DNA of 64,000 bases from Piscinibacter sp. XHJ-5. Its GTDB lineage: Bacteria; Pseudomonadota; Gammaproteobacteria; Burkholderiales; Burkholderiaceae_C. Position numbers and translations under genes: made by a program. The stretch lies in NCBI RefSeq assembly GCF_029855045.1, contig NZ_CP123228.1, forward strand, positions 3,782,001 to 3,846,000. Direction: 5' to 3'. How positions within the stretch are numbered: the first letter of the stretch is position 1; each line of letters opens with the position of its first letter. Under the pieces are notes generated by a model. That model searched no databases and was not told where the DNA came from. It saw only the letters and a list, made by a program, of their open reading frames with translations. Below are positions 24,013 through 35,432 of the stretch, piece after piece.

Positions 24013-24993
24013 TCACGCCTCGACCGGAACGAGGAAGTCGCGGCTGATGCCCACGCCCAGCGTGCCGACCCTCTCGAGAAACTGCGTGAGGAAGGCATGC
24101 AGCCCGGTCGCGAGGATCTCGTCGATGCGCCCGTACTGCAGGTCGGCGCGCAGGCGGCCGGCGCGGCGCAGCGTCTCGCCCGACTGCTCGTTGGCCACCA
24201 TGCGCAGGTTGGTCACGACCTCGTTCATGCACGCCGCGAGCGAGCGCGGCATGTCGGGGCGCAGGATGAGCAGCTCGGCGACCTTCTCCGGGCGGATCAC
24301 GTTCCGGTAAGCCTTGCGATAGACCTCGAAGCCGGACACCGAGCGGAGGATGGCCGACCAGTGATAGAAGTCGTACTCCATGTCCTTGCCGGTGTCGCCG
24401 TTGAAGTTCGCCGCGGCGGCACCGAAGAACTCGCTGTCGACCGCATGGAACTTCACGTCGAGCAGGCGCGCGGTGTTGTCGGCGCGCTCGAGGAAGCTGC
24501 CGATGCGCAGGAAATGGAAGGCCTCGTCCTGCAGCATGGTGCCGACCGTCACGCCGCGTGACAGGTGCGAGCGGAACTTGACCCACTCGAACGCCGTGCC
24601 GGGATCCTTCTGGAAGGCACCGGTCGCCACCATGCGCTGGAACTCGAGCCAGGTCTGGTTCTGCGTCTCCCACACCTCGGTGGTCAGCGTGCCGCGCACG
24701 GCTCGCGCGTTTTCCCGCGCGGCCATCAGGCAGCTGCGGATGCTCGACGGATTGTTCGCGTCGGACACCATGTAGTCCATGACGTTGCGCGCGGTCACGG
24801 CGCCGTAGCGCTTGGCGAAGTCACCGCTGAGCTCCGAGATGCTGAGCAGACCCTTCCATCCCTTCTCGGCCGCATCGGCCGATTGCGGCAGCAGCGAGGT
24901 CTGGTAGTTGACGTCGAGCATGCGGGCAGTGTTCTCTGCACGCTCCATGTAACGCGCCATCCAGAAGAGGTGATCGGCAGTGCGCGACAGCAT
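24013..24993 (-). CDS. alpha-E (DUF403) domain protein
   Basis: A 326-residue all-helical protein of the alpha-E family, recognised by MLSRTADHLFWMARYMERAENTARML at the start and by the repeated R-G-FLERADNTARLLDVKF pattern near residue 170. Alpha-E proteins are encoded with circularly permuted ATP-grasp enzymes and are predicted partners of them; no activity is established. The ATG at 24993 is 2 bases after the ATP-grasp stop, so the two are certainly co-transcribed. The same domain is fused to the ATP-grasp in the second set. Confidence 0.9.
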   Translation of the reverse strand: MLSRTADHLFWMARYMERAENTARMLDVNYQTSLLPQSADAAEKGWKGLLSISELSGDFAKRYGAVTARNVMDYMVSDANNPSSIRSCLMAARENARAVRGTLTTEVWETQNQTWLEFQRMVATGAFQKDPGTAFEWVKFRSHLSRGVTVGTMLQDEAFHFLRIGSFLERADNTARLLDVKFHAVDSEFFGAAAANFNGDTGKDMEYDFYHWSAILRSVSGFEVYRKAYRNVIRPEKVAELLILRPDMPRSLAACMNEVVTNLRMVANEQSGETLRRAGRLRADLQYGRIDEILATGLHAFLTQFLERVGTLGVGISRDFLVPVEA

Positions 24994-24995
24994 GA

Positions 24996-26432
24996 TCAGG
25001 CCTCCAGCACCCAGGTGTCCTTGGTCCCGCCGCCCTGCGACGAATTGACCACCAGCGATCCCTCCTTCAGCGCGACCCGCGTCAGCCCGCCAGGCACCAT
25101 CTGCACCGTCTTGCCCGACAGGACGAAGGGCCGCAGGTCGATGTGGCGCGGCGCGATGCCGCTGTCCACGAAGGTGGGACAGGTCGACAGGCTCAGCGTG
25201 GGCTGCGCGATGTAGCCGCCGGGATTGGCCTCGAGCGCGCGGCGGAAGTCGGCGATCTCGTCCCTGCTGGCGGCCGGGCCGACCAGCATGCCGTAGCCGC
25301 CGGCACCGTGCACTTCCTTGACCACCAGCTCGCTCAGGTGATCGAGCACGTAGTGCAGGTCTTCGGCATCGCGGCACTGGTACGTCGGCACGTTGTTGAG
25401 GATGGGCTTCTCGCCGAGATAGAACTCGATCATCTTCGGCACGTAGGGATAGATCGATTTGTCGTCGGCGACCCCGGTGCCGATGGCGTTGGCCAGGGTC
25501 ACGTTGCCCGCGCGGTACACGGCCAGCAGGCCGGCGCAGCCCAGCGTGGAATCGGGCCGGAACGCCAGCGGGTCGAGGAAGTCGTCGTCCAGCCGCCGGT
25601 AGATCACGTCGACCCGCTTGGGACCCTGTGTGGTGCGCATGTAGACGAAGTTGTCGCGCACGAAGAGGTCCTGCCCCTCGACGAGCTCGACGCCCATCTG
25701 CTGCGCCAGGAAGGCATGCTCGAAGTACGCGCTGTTGTACATGCCGGGGGTCAGCAGCACGACCGTGGGCTCGTTGACCGAAGCCGGCGCGACCGCGCGC
25801 AGCGTCTCCAGCAGCAGATCGGGATAGTGCGCCACCGGCGCGACGCGATGCTGGCTGAACAGCTCGGGGAACAGCCGCATCATCATCTTGCGGTTCTCGA
25901 GCATGTAGCTCACGCCGCTGGGCACGCGAAGGTTGTCCTCGAGCACGTAGTAGGTGCCGCTGCCGTCCGGGTTGGCGGCACGCACGATGTCGATGCCGGC
26001 GATGTGCGAATACATGCCGCCCGGCACGTCGACGCCCATCATCTCGGGACGGAACTGCGCGTTCTTGAAGATCTGCTCGGCGGGCACCAGGCCGGCGCGG
26101 ATGATCTCCTGGTCGTGGTACACGTCGTGGATGAAGCGGTTGAGCGCGCTCACGCGCTGGCGCAGGCCGCGCTCCATCTGGGTCCATTCGTGCGCCGGGA
26201 TCACGCGCGGAATCAGGTCGAAGGGGATCAGCCGTTCGGTGCCCGAGCCGTCCTCGTCCTTCGCGCCATACACCGCGAACGTGATGCCGACGCGGCGAAA
26301 GATCATCTCGGCTTCTTCGCGCCGCGAGCGCATCACGTCGGACGGCTGCTCGGCGAGCCAGCGCTGATAGCCGCGGTAATGCTCGCGAACCGAATCGCCG
26401 GTGGCTTGCATCTCGTCGAAGCTGGGTCTCAT
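24996..26432 (-). CDS. circularly permuted ATP-grasp enzyme (DUF404/DUF407)
   Basis: A 478-residue type 2 circularly permuted ATP-grasp protein, predicted to form amide bonds with ATP. It shows VYGAKDEDGSGTERLIPFD, LLTPGMYNSAYFEH, VVKEVHGAGGYGMLVGP (nucleotide-binding loop) and the terminal GGGTKDTWVLEA. The start at 26432 has GAGGAG 9 bases upstream and gives MRPSFDEMQATG; upstream in-frame codons lack this. It is the first gene of the leftward six-gene run and is separated from comEC by 66 bp, so the promoter may lie there. Paralogous to the first half of the protein at 17164-19620. Confidence 0.92.
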   Translation of the reverse strand: MRPSFDEMQATGDSVREHYRGYQRWLAEQPSDVMRSRREEAEMIFRRVGITFAVYGAKDEDGSGTERLIPFDLIPRVIPAHEWTQMERGLRQRVSALNRFIHDVYHDQEIIRAGLVPAEQIFKNAQFRPEMMGVDVPGGMYSHIAGIDIVRAANPDGSGTYYVLEDNLRVPSGVSYMLENRKMMMRLFPELFSQHRVAPVAHYPDLLLETLRAVAPASVNEPTVVLLTPGMYNSAYFEHAFLAQQMGVELVEGQDLFVRDNFVYMRTTQGPKRVDVIYRRLDDDFLDPLAFRPDSTLGCAGLLAVYRAGNVTLANAIGTGVADDKSIYPYVPKMIEFYLGEKPILNNVPTYQCRDAEDLHYVLDHLSELVVKEVHGAGGYGMLVGPAASRDEIADFRRALEANPGGYIAQPTLSLSTCPTFVDSGIAPRHIDLRPFVLSGKTVQMVPGGLTRVALKEGSLVVNSSQGGGTKDTWVLEA

Positions 26433-26498
26433 CGGCACGTCTCCTCGGACGCAAGTTAGCAAAAAGCAGGCCACGAGACGAGCGAAAGGCGCTGAATC

Positions 26499-28898
26499 TC
26501 ATCCGCCGGCGGGCAGCGGTCGATGGTGCCAGTAGCGTCTGGCAACGTCACGCTGGCAAACACCCTGCCCCTGTGGCCCCCCGGGCCATTGCCAGGCGCC
26601 GCACGAGGCGGTGTCGAAGACGATGATGCCGCGCCTGCGGTAGCGCGCCACCACGTCGCCGGCAGGATGACCGAAGCGGTTGCGATAGCCGGCCTGGACG
26701 ACGGCGCCGCGCGGCTGCACGGCATCGACGAAGCTCTCGGTCGACGATGTCCTGCTGCCGTGATGCGGCACGAGCAGCCAGTCGCTGCGCAGCGCCTCGG
26801 GCTGCTCGGCGACGAGACGGGCCTCCTGGTCCCGCTCGATGTCCCCGCTCAGCAGCACGCTGCCCGAGGCAGGGCTGCTGATGCGCAGCACGCAGGACAT
26901 CGCATTCGACTTGAGGCGCGCGCCGTAGGCGGGCGCGGGCGGCTGCAGCACCTGAAAGCGCACGCCATCCCACTCCCACGCCTGGCCGCCATGGCAACGC
27001 GTCGCCGCCGACGCCAGCGCCAGCAGCGGATGGCCGTCCTCGAGAGAACTCAAGAGCTCGACGACCGGCGTGGATTGCAGCAGAGTGCGGGCGCCGCCCA
27101 CGTGATCGAGGTCCCGATGGCTCAGCACCAGCTTGTCGATGCGGGTCTCGCCGCGCGCGCGCAGCAGCGGCAGCAGCACGCGCTGGCCGGCATCGGTCTC
27201 GCGCGAGTACTGCGGACCGGTGTCGTAGACCAGCAGATGGTGCCGCGTGCGCACCAGCACCGACGTGCCCTGGCCGACGTCGGCTGCCACCAGCTCGAAG
27301 CGTCCTTCGGGCGGCCGCGCGAGCGGCGGCAGCAGCAAGGGCAGCGCCAACGGCAGCGCCATCAGCCGCAGCCGCCATGGCAGCGGCAGCACCAGCAGCA
27401 CGGCGCCGGCCAGGCCGCTCGCCTGCGCCCAGGCCGGCGCCGCCGGCACCGTCCAGAGGGCATGCGGCATCCCGGCGAGCCACGCCAGACCGACGCAGAG
27501 CCGCTGGACGATCCAGGCGCCGAACCACCACAGCGGCGCGGCCACGATGCCCAGCAGCGCCAGCGGCGTGATCAGCAGCGTCACCAGCGGGATCGCCACG
27601 AGGTTGGCGGCGAAGCCGACGAGCGCCAGTTGCTGGAAGAAGACCAGCGTCAGCGGCGCCAGGCCCAGCGTCGCGACGAGCTGGCTGCGCAACTCGGCGC
27701 GCAGGCGCCGTCTCCACGGCGCGGTGCCCTCGGGCGTTGCGCCCGGTCGCACCTCGCTCGACGCCATCAGCAGGCCGACCGCCACGAACGACAGCCAGAA
27801 GCCGGGCTGAAGCAGGGCCCATGGGTCGAGCGCCGTCACGACGACCGCGGCGGCCAGCAGCACGAGTGGCCAGGGCCATCGGCGACCCAGCGCCTGCAGC
27901 ACGGTGACGGTGGACAGCATCCACACGGTGCGCTGCGAAGGCACGCCCCAGCCGGAGCACAAGGCGTACAGCAGCGCGGCCGCGAGTCCGCCCCATTGCG
28001 CGGCCAGCGGTGCAGGCCACCAGGCCATCGCGCGGTGGCTGCGCCGCCACAATGCAGCGATGGCGAGCCCGGCGCCCCACGCGAACATCGTGATGTGCAG
28101 GCCGCTGATCGACACCAGGTGCGCGATTCCGGTCTGGCGAAAGAGCTCCCAGTCCTCGCGGTCGATCGCCGACTGGTCGCCCACCGACAGAGCCGCCAGC
28201 ACGCCGGCGGCCCGGCGATCGGGCACCTGCGCCTCGATCGCGTCGCGCACTCCTTGACGCCAGCGCTCGATCGGGTAGCCGGCGGCGCGATGGAGCAGCT
28301 GCGCCGGCGCGTCGCGCACATAGGCCGTGGCGCCGATGCCCTGCTCGAACAGCTGCAACTCGTGATCGAAGCCGTGCGGGTTCAGATGCCCGTGGGGCGC
28401 GCGCAAGCGCAGCACGAACCGCCAGCGCTGCCCCGCGCGCAGCTCCTGCTGCGACGGCGTGAGCACGGCATCCTCCTGGAAGCCGCTGTACCAGCCCACC
28501 TGCAGCAGCGGCGGAAGCCTCACGGCCTCGCCGCGGTGGCGCGCTTCTTCCACCTCGAAGCGAAAGCGCAGTCCGGACGCGCCGCGCTGCGGCAGGCTTG
28601 CGACGATGCCGGTCACGTGCACGTCTTCGCCTTCGAGCGCGGCCGGCAGGGCATGGGACAGGCGCTCGGCGGCACGCCATCCGGCACTGGCGAATCCGAT
28701 CGCCACCATGCCGATCAGCGCGAGCGGCAGCCACCGGCGCCAGCGCCATGCGATCAGCACCGCCACGCAGCCCGCCGCGAGAGCGATTCGATACATCCCT
28801 GCCGGCATCAGCGCGCGCTCTGCGAGCTGCAGCGCGACACCCGCGAGCCAGGCCAGCGCCAGGCTCGCCAGGCGCCAGCCCGTGTGCTGTCCCCCCAT
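26499..28898 (-). CDS. comEC: ComEC/Rec2 DNA-uptake channel protein
   Basis: A 799-residue integral membrane protein. An N-terminal soluble/OB-like DUF4131 region follows the first helices; the competence domain (near residues 220-500) holds GIAHLVSISGLHITM and many helices; the C-terminal ~270 residues are a metallo-beta-lactamase domain with LSHRDLDHVGG and LVPHHGSRTSS. ComEC moves single-stranded DNA across the inner membrane in transformation, and the C-domain is a predicted nuclease for the other strand. Full-length and intact. It is divergent from the RidA gene by 51 bp. Natural competence would need the other com/pil genes, which are not in the window. Confidence 0.93.
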   Translation of the reverse strand: MGGQHTGWRLASLALAWLAGVALQLAERALMPAGMYRIALAAGCVAVLIAWRWRRWLPLALIGMVAIGFASAGWRAAERLSHALPAALEGEDVHVTGIVASLPQRGASGLRFRFEVEEARHRGEAVRLPPLLQVGWYSGFQEDAVLTPSQQELRAGQRWRFVLRLRAPHGHLNPHGFDHELQLFEQGIGATAYVRDAPAQLLHRAAGYPIERWRQGVRDAIEAQVPDRRAAGVLAALSVGDQSAIDREDWELFRQTGIAHLVSISGLHITMFAWGAGLAIAALWRRSHRAMAWWPAPLAAQWGGLAAALLYALCSGWGVPSQRTVWMLSTVTVLQALGRRWPWPLVLLAAAVVVTALDPWALLQPGFWLSFVAVGLLMASSEVRPGATPEGTAPWRRRLRAELRSQLVATLGLAPLTLVFFQQLALVGFAANLVAIPLVTLLITPLALLGIVAAPLWWFGAWIVQRLCVGLAWLAGMPHALWTVPAAPAWAQASGLAGAVLLVLPLPWRLRLMALPLALPLLLPPLARPPEGRFELVAADVGQGTSVLVRTRHHLLVYDTGPQYSRETDAGQRVLLPLLRARGETRIDKLVLSHRDLDHVGGARTLLQSTPVVELLSSLEDGHPLLALASAATRCHGGQAWEWDGVRFQVLQPPAPAYGARLKSNAMSCVLRISSPASGSVLLSGDIERDQEARLVAEQPEALRSDWLLVPHHGSRTSSTESFVDAVQPRGAVVQAGYRNRFGHPAGDVVARYRRRGIIVFDTASCGAWQWPGGPQGQGVCQRDVARRYWHHRPLPAGG

Positions 28899-28949
28899 GG
28901 GTCGCAGTGTAGGATTTGCGGTCCCCCCACCGCTTCCCCCAAACGAACC

Positions 28950-29405
28950 ATGTCCGTCTATGACCGCCTGAAGGCGCTCGGCATCGAGCTGCCGCCCGTC
29001 GCCATTCCCGCCGCCGCCTACGTGCCCTTCGTGCGCAGCGGAAACCTGGTGTTCCTGTCGGGCCACATCGCCAAGCGCGACGGCAAACCTTGGGTTGGAC
29101 AGCTCGGCCGCGACATCGACACCGCCACGGGCAAGCAGGCGGCGCGCGCGGTCGCGATCGACCTGCTCGGCACGCTGCACGCCGCGGTCGGCGACCTGAA
29201 CAAGGTGGAGCGCATCGTCAAGGTGATGAGCCTGGTCAACAGCACGCCCACCTTCACCGAACAGCACCTGGTGACCAACGGCTGCTCCGAGCTGCTCGGC
29301 GAGGTCTTCGCCGACAAGGGCGCGCATGCCCGCAGCGCGTTCGGCGTCGCGCAGGTGCCGATGGGCGCCTGCGTCGAGATCGAGCTCATCGCGCAGGTGG
29401 GCTGA
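28950..29405 (+). CDS. RidA/YjgF-family protein
   Basis: A 151-residue member of the YjgF/YER057c/UK114 superfamily. Canonical RidA hydrolyses reactive enamine/imine intermediates of amino acid metabolism; this is a longer subgroup with N-terminal MSVYDRLKALGIELPPV and SGHIAKRDGKPWVGQLG, in which the catalytic Arg of true RidA is not clearly placed, so deaminase activity is uncertain. GVAQVPMGACVEIELIAQV is the conserved C-terminal strand/helix. It is followed by dsbB after 2 bases, so they share a transcript. Confidence 0.88.
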   Translation: MSVYDRLKALGIELPPVAIPAAAYVPFVRSGNLVFLSGHIAKRDGKPWVGQLGRDIDTATGKQAARAVAIDLLGTLHAAVGDLNKVERIVKVMSLVNSTPTFTEQHLVTNGCSELLGEVFADKGAHARSAFGVAQVPMGACVEIELIAQVG

Positions 29406-29407
29406 CG

Positions 29408-29881
29408 ATGCCCGCTTCTTCTTCTCGCCAGTGGCTCCTGGCGATGGCAGCACTGTGCGCGGCCGCTGTCGCCGCCGCGCTGGTGTCGCAGCACGCGTTC
29501 GGAATGCAGCCTTGCCCCTGGTGCATCCTGCAGCGGCTGATCTTCGTCGTCGTTGCCGCCGTGTGCGTGATCGGGGCCGTCGCGCCGCCGCTGCGCAAGC
29601 CGTTCGCGGGGCTGGCGCTGCTGCTCGCCGCGGGCGGTGTCACCGCGGCGGTGTACCAGCACGCAGTGGCCGCCAAGTCGAGTTCCTGCGCGCTCACCAT
29701 GGCCGACAAGATCATCACGGCGCTTGGGGTCGAATCGCTGGCGCCATGGCTGTTCCAGGTGACGGCCACCTGCGCGGATGCGGCGATCGATCTGTTCGGC
29801 GTGCCCTATGAGTACTGGTCGCTCGGGCTTTTCGTCCTGCTCGGCGTGGCGGCGGTCCGGGTGTTGACGATTGCGCGCTAG
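29408..29881 (+). CDS. dsbB: disulfide bond formation protein DsbB
   Basis: A 157-residue inner-membrane quinone reductase that reoxidises DsbA. Four helices; first-loop pair C36-P-W-C39 (MQPCPWCILQR) and second-loop cysteines C94 and C122, giving the two redox pairs needed. C-terminal PYEYWSLGLFVLL is typical. The ATG at 29408 is 2 bases after the RidA stop. No dsbA lies in the window. Length is normal for the family. Confidence 0.93.
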   Translation: MPASSSRQWLLAMAALCAAAVAAALVSQHAFGMQPCPWCILQRLIFVVVAAVCVIGAVAPPLRKPFAGLALLLAAGGVTAAVYQHAVAAKSSSCALTMADKIITALGVESLAPWLFQVTATCADAAIDLFGVPYEYWSLGLFVLLGVAAVRVLTIAR

Positions 29882-29995
29882 CTCCGGCAGCCCAAGACCG
29901 CACCGCCTTGTTGCACATCGCAACGTGCGCACCGCGCCAGGCACTAGAGTTGTCTTCTTGCACCGCCTCGGTGCCACCGTCAACGGGAGACATGC

Positions 29996-30460
29996 ATGCT
30001 GACTTCGAACGCGCCGCTGTGGCCGCAATTCACGGCGAAGGAAGGCGACGCCAACAGTGCCGGCGATCCGTGGGGACTGGGCGCGGCGATGGAGACGCAG
30101 GCCCGCTTGTGGAACCACCTGCTCGACGCCAACCGCAGCATCTGGGCGATGTACACGCCGTGGCTGCAGACGACGCCGTGGCTGTGGAATGCCGCACTGC
30201 CGCAGCTGGAGCGCGAGGACGTGCCCGAGGAGCCCGAGTCCAAGACCGCCGACGGCATCCCCGACGCGCTGGAATCGCAGGCCCGCTCGTGGAACCGCTT
30301 CCTCGATGCGCAGCGGGGCTTCTGGACCGCGGTCAACTGGCCGATGCCGGGCGCGCCCTGGATGAATGGCGAGCTGACTTCCGCCCAGGAGCCGCCTGCC
30401 CATAAACCCGCCCCTCGATCGCGGCCGGCGCCGCGCAAGAGCCGCGGCGCCCGCAAGTAG
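29996..30460 (+). CDS. Trp-rich protein with an internal duplication, unknown function
   Basis: A 154-residue product with two related helical units: METQARLWNHLLDANRSIWAMY (about residues 32-53) and LESQARSWNRFLDAQRGFWTAV (about 91-112). Each is followed by a Trp/Pro-rich stretch. The C-terminal tail is Pro/Arg/Lys-rich and basic (RPAPRKSRGARK). GGGAGA precedes the ATG at 29996. No signal peptide. The amphipathic repeats might bind a surface or partner, as phasins do, but I cannot claim that family. It converges on parC with 7 bases between stops. Confidence 0.65.
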   Translation: MLTSNAPLWPQFTAKEGDANSAGDPWGLGAAMETQARLWNHLLDANRSIWAMYTPWLQTTPWLWNAALPQLEREDVPEEPESKTADGIPDALESQARSWNRFLDAQRGFWTAVNWPMPGAPWMNGELTSAQEPPAHKPAPRSRPAPRKSRGARK

Positions 30461-30467
30461 GGCGGTT

Positions 30468-32783
30468 TCAGGCGGCCGCCACCACCCGCATCGCCTTCTG
30501 CATCACGTCCTGCTTGCGCCCCTTGCGGGCGCGCTTGCCTTCGTAGGCCGAGAGAGCGGCGCCTTTCAGCACCTCCTCCCGGGGCTTGCCGCCGCGCGCG
30601 GTGCCCAGCACCTGCAGCGCGTCGGTGAAGGCCGCCACGCTGACCAGCGCATCCTTCGTGTCGGTGTCGATCAGCGTCAGGCCGCGTCCGCCATTGGGCT
30701 GCAGCTTCAGCTCGTCGAGGCCGAACACGAGCATGCGTCCCTCCAGCGTGAGGCAGGCGACACGCGAGGCGCGATCCGAAAGGCTGGGCGGCAGCGGCTT
30801 GTCCTGCGCCTCCAGGCTCAGGAAGGACTTGCCGCCGCGCTGGCGTGACACCAGGTCGCCCACGCGCGCCAGCAGGCCGAAGCCGCCGGTGTTGGCCAGC
30901 AGCAGCGTCTGCTGTGCATGGCCGGCGAAGTAGTGCGAGGGCTGGGTGCCGCTTTCGAGGTCGATCAGCGTGGTGATCGGCTGGCCGTCGCCGCGCCCGC
31001 CGGGCAGCAGGTTGACGGCAGTGGAATAGACCCGCCCGTTGCTGCCGAACACCAGCAGGGTGTCGACGCTGCGGCAGGCGAAGGTGCCGTACAGCGCATC
31101 GCCCGCCTTGAACTGCAAGGCCGATGACTCGACCTCATGGCCCTTCAGCGCGCGCACCCAGCCCTTGAGGCTGACGACCACGGTGACGGGCTCGTCGATC
31201 ACCTTCACCTCGGCGATCGTCTTCTTCTCCGCCTGGATCAGCGTGCGGCGCTCGTCGCCGTACTGCTTGGCGTCCGCTTCGATCTCGCGCACCACCGTGC
31301 GCTTGAGCGACGCCGGGCTGTTGAGGATGTCCTCCAGCTTGCCCTGCTCGATGCGCAGCTCCTTGAGCTCCTGCTCGATCCTGATCGCCTCCAGCCGAGC
31401 GAGCTGACGCAGCCGGATCTCGAGGATGTCCTCCGCCTGCCGGTCGCTCAGCTTGAAGCGCTCGATCAGCGCCGGCTTGGGCTCGTCGGCGTGGCGGATG
31501 ATGCGGATCACCTCGTCGATGTTCAGCAGCACGAGCTGCCGGCCCTCGAGAATGTGGATGCGGTCGAGCACCTTGCCCAGGCGGTGGCGCGTGCGCCGCT
31601 GCACCGTCTGCATGCGGAACTCGATCCACTCGACCAGCATCTGGCGCAGGCTCTTCTGCGTCGGCCGGCCATCCGCGCCGACCATCGTGAGGTTGACCGG
31701 AACCGAGCTCTCGAGGCTGGTGTGCGCGAGCAAGGTCTGGATCAGGTCCTGCTGCTCGATGCGGCTGGTCTTGGGCTCGAACACCAGACGCACCGGCGCG
31801 TCCTTGCTCGACTCGTCGCGCACCGCGTCGAGCACCGAGAGCACCGTCGTCTTCAGCTGGGCCTGCTCCGCGCTCACGGTCTTCTTGCCGGCGCGCACCT
31901 TGGGATTGGTGAGCTCCTCGATCTCCTCGAGCACGCGCTGGGCGCTGGTGCCCGGCGGCAGTTCGGTGACGACGAGCTGCCACTGGCCACGCGCCAGGTC
32001 CTCGATCTTCCAGCGCGCGCGCACCTTCAGGCTGCCGCGGCCCGCCGAGTACGCGGCGCGGATGTCCTCGCTGCTGCTGATGATCTGTCCGCCGCCGGGA
32101 TAGTCGGGACCGGGGATCAGCGTGCCCAGCTCGTCGTCGCTCAGCTTGGCGTCGCGGATGAGCGCGACGGCCGCGGACGCGACCTCGCGCAGGTTGTGCG
32201 AGGGCACCTCGGTCGCAAGGCCCACCGCGATGCCGCTGGCGCCGTTGAGCAGCACGAACGGCAGGCGCGCCGGCAGCTGCCTGGGCTCCTGCGTGGAGCC
32301 GTCGTAGTTGGGGATGAAGTCGACCGTGCCTTCGTCGATCTCGTCGAGCAGCAGGCGCGAGATCGGCGCCAGCCGCGCTTCGGTGTAGCGCATCGCCGCC
32401 GCGCCGTCGCCGTCGCGCGAGCCGAAGTTGCCCTGGCCGTCGATCAGGGGATAGCGCTGCGAGAAGTCCTGCGCCATGCGCACCAGCGCGTCGTAGGCCG
32501 CCTGGTCGCTGTGCGGGTGGAAGCGGCCCAGCACATCGCCCACGACACGTGCGCTCTTCACCGGTTTGGCGCCTGCGGTGCCGCTGAAGCTCAGTCCCAT
32601 GCGCTCCATCGCGTACAGGATGCGGCGCTGCACGGGCTTCTGGCCGTCGCACACGTCCGGCAGCGCGCGGCCCTTCACCACGCTCAGCGCGTATTCGAGA
32701 TAGGCGCGCTCGGCGTAGTGAGCGAGCGTGATCGCGTCGCCTTCGTCGCCCCCACCTTGGAAATTCATCGTCGTCTGGTCCAT
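30468..32783 (-). CDS. parC: DNA topoisomerase IV subunit A
   Basis: A 771-residue type IIA topoisomerase A subunit that cuts and rejoins DNA to unlink daughter chromosomes. The catalytic Tyr is Y123 in [10 protein letters not shown]. The quinolone-determining region reads [15 protein letters not shown]: the positions equivalent to E. coli ParC Gly78, Ser80 and Glu84 are Ser92, Gln94 and Asp98. The C-terminal beta-pinwheel is present. It is the third gene of a parE-GNAT-parC transcript, 9 bp after the acetyltransferase. ParC rather than GyrA is indicated by the adjacent parE and by the lack of a clear GyrA box. Confidence 0.95.
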   Translation of the reverse strand: MDQTTMNFQGGGDEGDAITLAHYAERAYLEYALSVVKGRALPDVCDGQKPVQRRILYAMERMGLSFSGTAGAKPVKSARVVGDVLGRFHPHSDQAAYDALVRMAQDFSQRYPLIDGQGNFGSRDGDGAAAMRYTEARLAPISRLLLDEIDEGTVDFIPNYDGSTQEPRQLPARLPFVLLNGASGIAVGLATEVPSHNLREVASAAVALIRDAKLSDDELGTLIPGPDYPGGGQIISSSEDIRAAYSAGRGSLKVRARWKIEDLARGQWQLVVTELPPGTSAQRVLEEIEELTNPKVRAGKKTVSAEQAQLKTTVLSVLDAVRDESSKDAPVRLVFEPKTSRIEQQDLIQTLLAHTSLESSVPVNLTMVGADGRPTQKSLRQMLVEWIEFRMQTVQRRTRHRLGKVLDRIHILEGRQLVLLNIDEVIRIIRHADEPKPALIERFKLSDRQAEDILEIRLRQLARLEAIRIEQELKELRIEQGKLEDILNSPASLKRTVVREIEADAKQYGDERRTLIQAEKKTIAEVKVIDEPVTVVVSLKGWVRALKGHEVESSALQFKAGDALYGTFACRSVDTLLVFGSNGRVYSTAVNLLPGGRGDGQPITTLIDLESGTQPSHYFAGHAQQTLLLANTGGFGLLARVGDLVSRQRGGKSFLSLEAQDKPLPPSLSDRASRVACLTLEGRMLVFGLDELKLQPNGGRGLTLIDTDTKDALVSVAAFTDALQVLGTARGGKPREEVLKGAALSAYEGKRARKGRKQDVMQKAMRVVAAA

Positions 32784-32792
32784 CGTTGCTGA

Positions 32793-33313
32793 CTACTGGG
32801 GGTTGGCGCGTGCGGCGCACAGCGCTTCGTATTCGTGCTCGAGCATCGACATCACGATCAGCGAGTCGTAGCCGTCGTCGGTCTTCACGCTGTCGCGCAA
32901 CCGGCCTTCCTCGACGAAGCCTTCGCTGCGGTACAGCGCCTGCGCGCGGGTGTTCTTCGATTTCACGTCCAGCCAGAAGCGGTGCGCGCCCAGGTCGCGG
33001 AACGCCATTTGCGCGAGCAATCGCACGCAGGCGCGGCCCAGCCCCTGGCCCTTGTTCTGCAGCACGATCCGCTTGAGCTCGACCGAACCGTGCGGATTGC
33101 GGCAGCCCTGCAGGATGACGAAGCCATTGGACGCATATTCGGGGCCGGCCTCGACGATGAAGTGCCGGAAATCGGGGAAGCGCACCGCGCCTTCGTGCTG
33201 GGTCCGCTCCCATGGCGTGATGAAGGGCCGGTTGGCGGCGTCCTGCTCGACCGAGATGACGAAGTCGAGATCGGTCAGCATCGTGGGCCGCAGCCTGACG
33301 AAAGGCGCGGGCA

Positions 33314-33314
<1 letters not shown>
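32793..33314 (-). CDS. GNAT-family N-acetyltransferase between parE and parC
   Basis: A 173-residue acetyltransferase that uses acetyl-CoA. The RimJ/RimL-like N-terminus is FVRLRPTMLTDLDFVISVE; the acetyl-CoA loop is NKGQGLGRACVRLL (Q/R-x-x-G-x-G/A), followed by FWLDVKSKNTRAQALYRSEGF. The start ATG overlaps the parE stop by one base (TGATG) and parC begins 9 bp on, so it is embedded in the topoisomerase IV transcript. The acceptor is unknown; acetylation of ribosomal protein, an antibiotic or a topoisomerase subunit are all possible. The location is unusual. Confidence 0.9.
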
Positions 33315-35371
<2,057 letters not shown>

Positions 35372-35432
35372 TCATCTCGGGCGCGGAGTCCCGCCACCGG
35401 CAAGGCATTGGGCGAGTGGCTACAGTCACCCG

